Shown: positions 61,601 through 64,000 of the stretch, one piece after another
Position numbering within the stretch: the first letter of the stretch is position 1
Layout of the letters: each line of letters opens with the position of its first letter
Assembly (NCBI RefSeq): GCF_963678635.1
Contig: NW_026971347.1
Location: 1 to 64,000 of the forward strand
Source: Symsagittifera roscoffensis
Taxonomy: Eukaryota; Xenacoelomorpha; Acoela; Convolutidae
Reading direction: 5' to 3'
Length of the DNA: 64,000 bases
Position numbers and translations under genes: made by a program
Notes under the pieces: model-generated
Database searches by the model: none
Seen by the model: the letters and a program-made list of their open reading frames with translations, nothing else
Told to the model about the DNA's origin: nothing

Positions 61601-64000
61601 TTTTTCGGATGTTTGACATATCGGATGTTTGCCCTGAAAAAGCTGCTTTTCGGATGTTTGCAGCACTTTTGGTTTTCGGATGTTTGGCATTTCGGATGGT
61701 TGCTATGGTAAAGCTGGTTTTCGGATAATTGCAGCATTTTTTGGTTTTTCGGATGTTTGACATATCGGATGTTTGCCCTGGTAAAGCTAGTTTTCGCTTG
61801 TTTGCAGCACTTTTAGGTTTTTCGGATGTTTGACACATCGGATGTTTGCCCTGGAAAAGCTGCTTTTCGGATGTTTGCAGCACTTTTTGGTTTTTCGGAT
61901 GTTTGACTTATCGGATGTTTGCCCTGGAAAAGCTGCTTTTCGGATGTTTGCAGCACTTTTGGTTTTTCGGATGTTTGGCATATCGGATGTTTGCCATGGT
62001 AAAGCTGGTTTTCGGATAATTGCAGCATTTTTTGGTTTTTCGGATGTTTGTCATATCGGATGTTTGCCCTGGTAAAGCTGGTTTTCGCTTGTTTGCAGCA
62101 CTTTTAGGTTTTTCGGATGTTTGACACATCGGATGTTTGCCCTGGAAAAGCTGCTTTTCGGATGTTTGCAGCACTTTTTGGTTTTTGGATGTTTGACATA
62201 TCGGATGTTTGCCCTGGTAAAGCTGCTTTTCGATGGTTTGCAGCATTTTTTGGTTTTTGGATGTTTGACGTTTGACACATCGGATGTTTGCCCTGGAAAA
62301 GCTGGTTTTCGCATGTTTGCAGCACTTTTTGGTTTTTCGGATGTTTGAAATATCGGATGTTTGCCATGGTAAAGCTGGTTTTCGGATAATTGCAATACTT
62401 TTTGGTTTTTCGGATGTTTGACAGATCGGATGTTTGCCCTGGTAAAGCTGCTTTTCGGATGTTTGCAGCACTTTTGGTTTTTCGGATGTTTGGCATATCG
62501 GATGTTTGCCATGGTAAAGCTGGTTTTCGGATAATTGCAATACTTTTTGGTTTTTCGGATGTTTGACAGATCGGATGTTTGCCCTGGTAAAGCTGCTTTT
62601 CGGATGTTTGCAGCACTTTTGGTTTTTCGGATGTTTGGCATATCGGATGTTTGCAATGGTAAAGCTGGTTTTCGGATAATTGCAATACTTTTTGGTTTTT
62701 CGGATGTTTGACAGATCGGATGTTTGCCCTGGTAAAGCTGCTTTTCGGATGTTTGCAGCACTTTTGTCTTTTCGGGTGTTTGGCATATCGGATGTTTGCC
62801 ATGGGAAAGCTGGTTTTCGGATAATTGCAGCATTTTTTGGTTTTTCGGATGTTTGCCCTGGTAAAGCTGGTTTTCGCTTGTTTGCAGCACTTTTAGGTTT
62901 TTCGGATGTTTGACACATCGGATGTTTGCCCTGGAAAAGCTGCTTTTCGGATGTTTGCAGCACTTTTTGGTTTTTGGATGTTTGACATATCGGATGTTTG
63001 CCCTGGTAAAGCTGCTTTTCGATTGTTTGCAGCATTTTTTGGTTTTTGGATGTTTGACGTTTGACACATCGGATGTTTGCCCTGGAAAAGCTGGTTTTCG
63101 CATGTTTGCAGCACTTTTTGGTTTTTCGGATGTTTGAAATATCGGATGTTTGCCCTGGTAAAGCTGATTTTTGCATGTTTGCAGCACTTTTTAGGTTTTC
63201 GGATGTTTGACATGTCGGATGTTTGCCCTGGAAAAGCTGCTTTTCGGATGTTTGCAGCACTTTTGGTTTTTCGGATGTTTGGCATATCGGATGTTTGCCA
63301 TGGTAAAGCTGGTTTTCGGATAATTGCAATACTTTTTGGTTTTTCGGATGTTTGACAGATCGGATGTTTGCCCTGATAAAGCTGCTTTTCGGATGTTTGC
63401 AGCACTTTTGGTTTTTCGGATGTTTGGCATATCGGATGTTTGCCATGGGAAAGCTGGTTTTCGGATAATTGCAGCATTTTTTGGTTTTTCGGATGTTTGC
63501 CCTGGTAAAGCTGGTTTTCGCTTGTTTGCAGCACTTTTAGGTTTTTCGGATGTTTGACACATCGGATGTTTGCCCTGGAAAAGCTGCTTTTCGGATGTTT
63601 GCAGCACTTTTTGGTTTTTGGATGTTTGACATATCGGATGTTTGCCCTGGTAAAGCTGCTTTTCGATTGTTTGCAGCATTTTTTGGTTTTTGGATGTTTG
63701 ACGTTTGACACATCGGATGTTTGCCCTGGAAAAGCTGGTTTTCGCATGTTTGCAGCAATTTTTGGTTTTTCGGATGTTTGAAATATCGGATGTTTGCCCT
63801 GGTAAAGCTGATTTTTGCATGTTTGCAGCACTTTTTAGGTTTTCGGATGTTTGACATGTCGAATGTTTGCCCTGGAAAAGCTGCTTTTCGGATGTTTGCA
63901 GCACTTTTGGTTTTTCGGATGTTTGGCATATCGGATGTTTGCCATGGTAAAGCTGGTTTTCGGATAATTGCAATACTTTTTGGTTTTCGGATGTTTGACA
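58640..64000 (+). repeat. Higher-order repeats of 1840, 789 and 644 bp
   Basis: A block starting near 58676 (ggatgtttgacgtttgacac) recurs at about 60516, an offset of 1840 bases. Further right, blocks start near 62121, 62910 and 63554, at offsets of 789 and 644 bases, all marked by gcttttcgat(t/g)gtttgcagc and the gacgtttgac monomer. The last is cut by the window end. Confidence 0.72.

Larger units (their letters stand above)
45283..64000 (+). repeat. 73-bp tandem satellite, right array
   Basis: About 250 more copies of the satellite that fills the left end of the window, in the same orientation and continuing the monomer that the element interrupted. The array runs past the window end. Toward the right (from about 57 kb) new subtypes dominate: gacacatcggatg, gaaacatcggatgtttgaaatatcgg, and gtttgacgtttgacacatcgg. 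Shortened monomers also occur (for example near 49040 and 62855). Confidence 0.97.

Noticed and set aside
45283-64000. Repeat array read as a CRISPR
   Set aside because: Units are contiguous 73-bp monomers with no unique spacers, in a genome with introns.

Overview
This is eukaryotic nuclear DNA, most likely from an invertebrate animal; I cannot name the species. The evidence is split genes with GT-AG introns (mostly 50-200 bp, T-rich acceptors ending ttttcag or tttttag), a multi-kilobase tandem satellite, and two genes whose nearest families (KDM2/KDM7-type JmjC demethylases and KMT5A/SET8-type SET methyltransferases) belong to animals and their relatives. I see no bacterial operons, tRNA, rRNA or CRISPR.

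Layout. Bases 1-22380 and 45283-64000 are two blocks of one tandem satellite, in the same orientation and with a 73-bp monomer. Between them lies a 22.9-kb insert bounded by a perfect 27-bp terminal inverted repeat (22381-22407 and 45256-45282). Removing the insert rejoins the satellite monomer with at most a 2-bp AT duplication, so the insert is a large DNA transposon that jumped into the array. Both of its ends carry clusters of a short subterminal motif (CATGGATTCCGGG, in either orientation), as expected for transposase-binding sites.

Cargo, left to right. (A) 23.5-26.8 kb: a multi-exon gene, the best transposase candidate, with acidic motifs and a C-terminal BRCT-like domain; its frame is broken at a few points. 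(B) 27.7-32.4 kb: a nine-exon gene whose phases all join into an open 799-residue protein with two N-terminal C2HC zinc fingers, an acidic repeat linker and a JmjC domain with all iron and 2-oxoglutarate residues. (D) minus strand, 34.7-32.6 kb: an unrecognised five-exon gene. (C) 35.0 kb onward: an unrecognised gene with a disordered N-terminal part. (E) 43.2-44.4 kb: an intact three-exon, 290-residue KMT5A-like SET methyltransferase.

The middle of the element (29672-36231, holding the 3' part of B, D and the 5' part of C) has been duplicated head-to-tail as 36232-about 42800. The left breakpoint sits in the loop of a long palindrome. As a result the first copy of C lacks its last exon and the second copy of B lacks its zinc-finger exons, while one complete version of every gene survives.

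Working model (inference): a self-mobilising element that carries both a histone-lysine methyltransferase (writer) and a JmjC demethylase (eraser), possibly acting on the same mark, and living in satellite heterochromatin. This writer-plus-eraser transposon is the most interesting object in the window.
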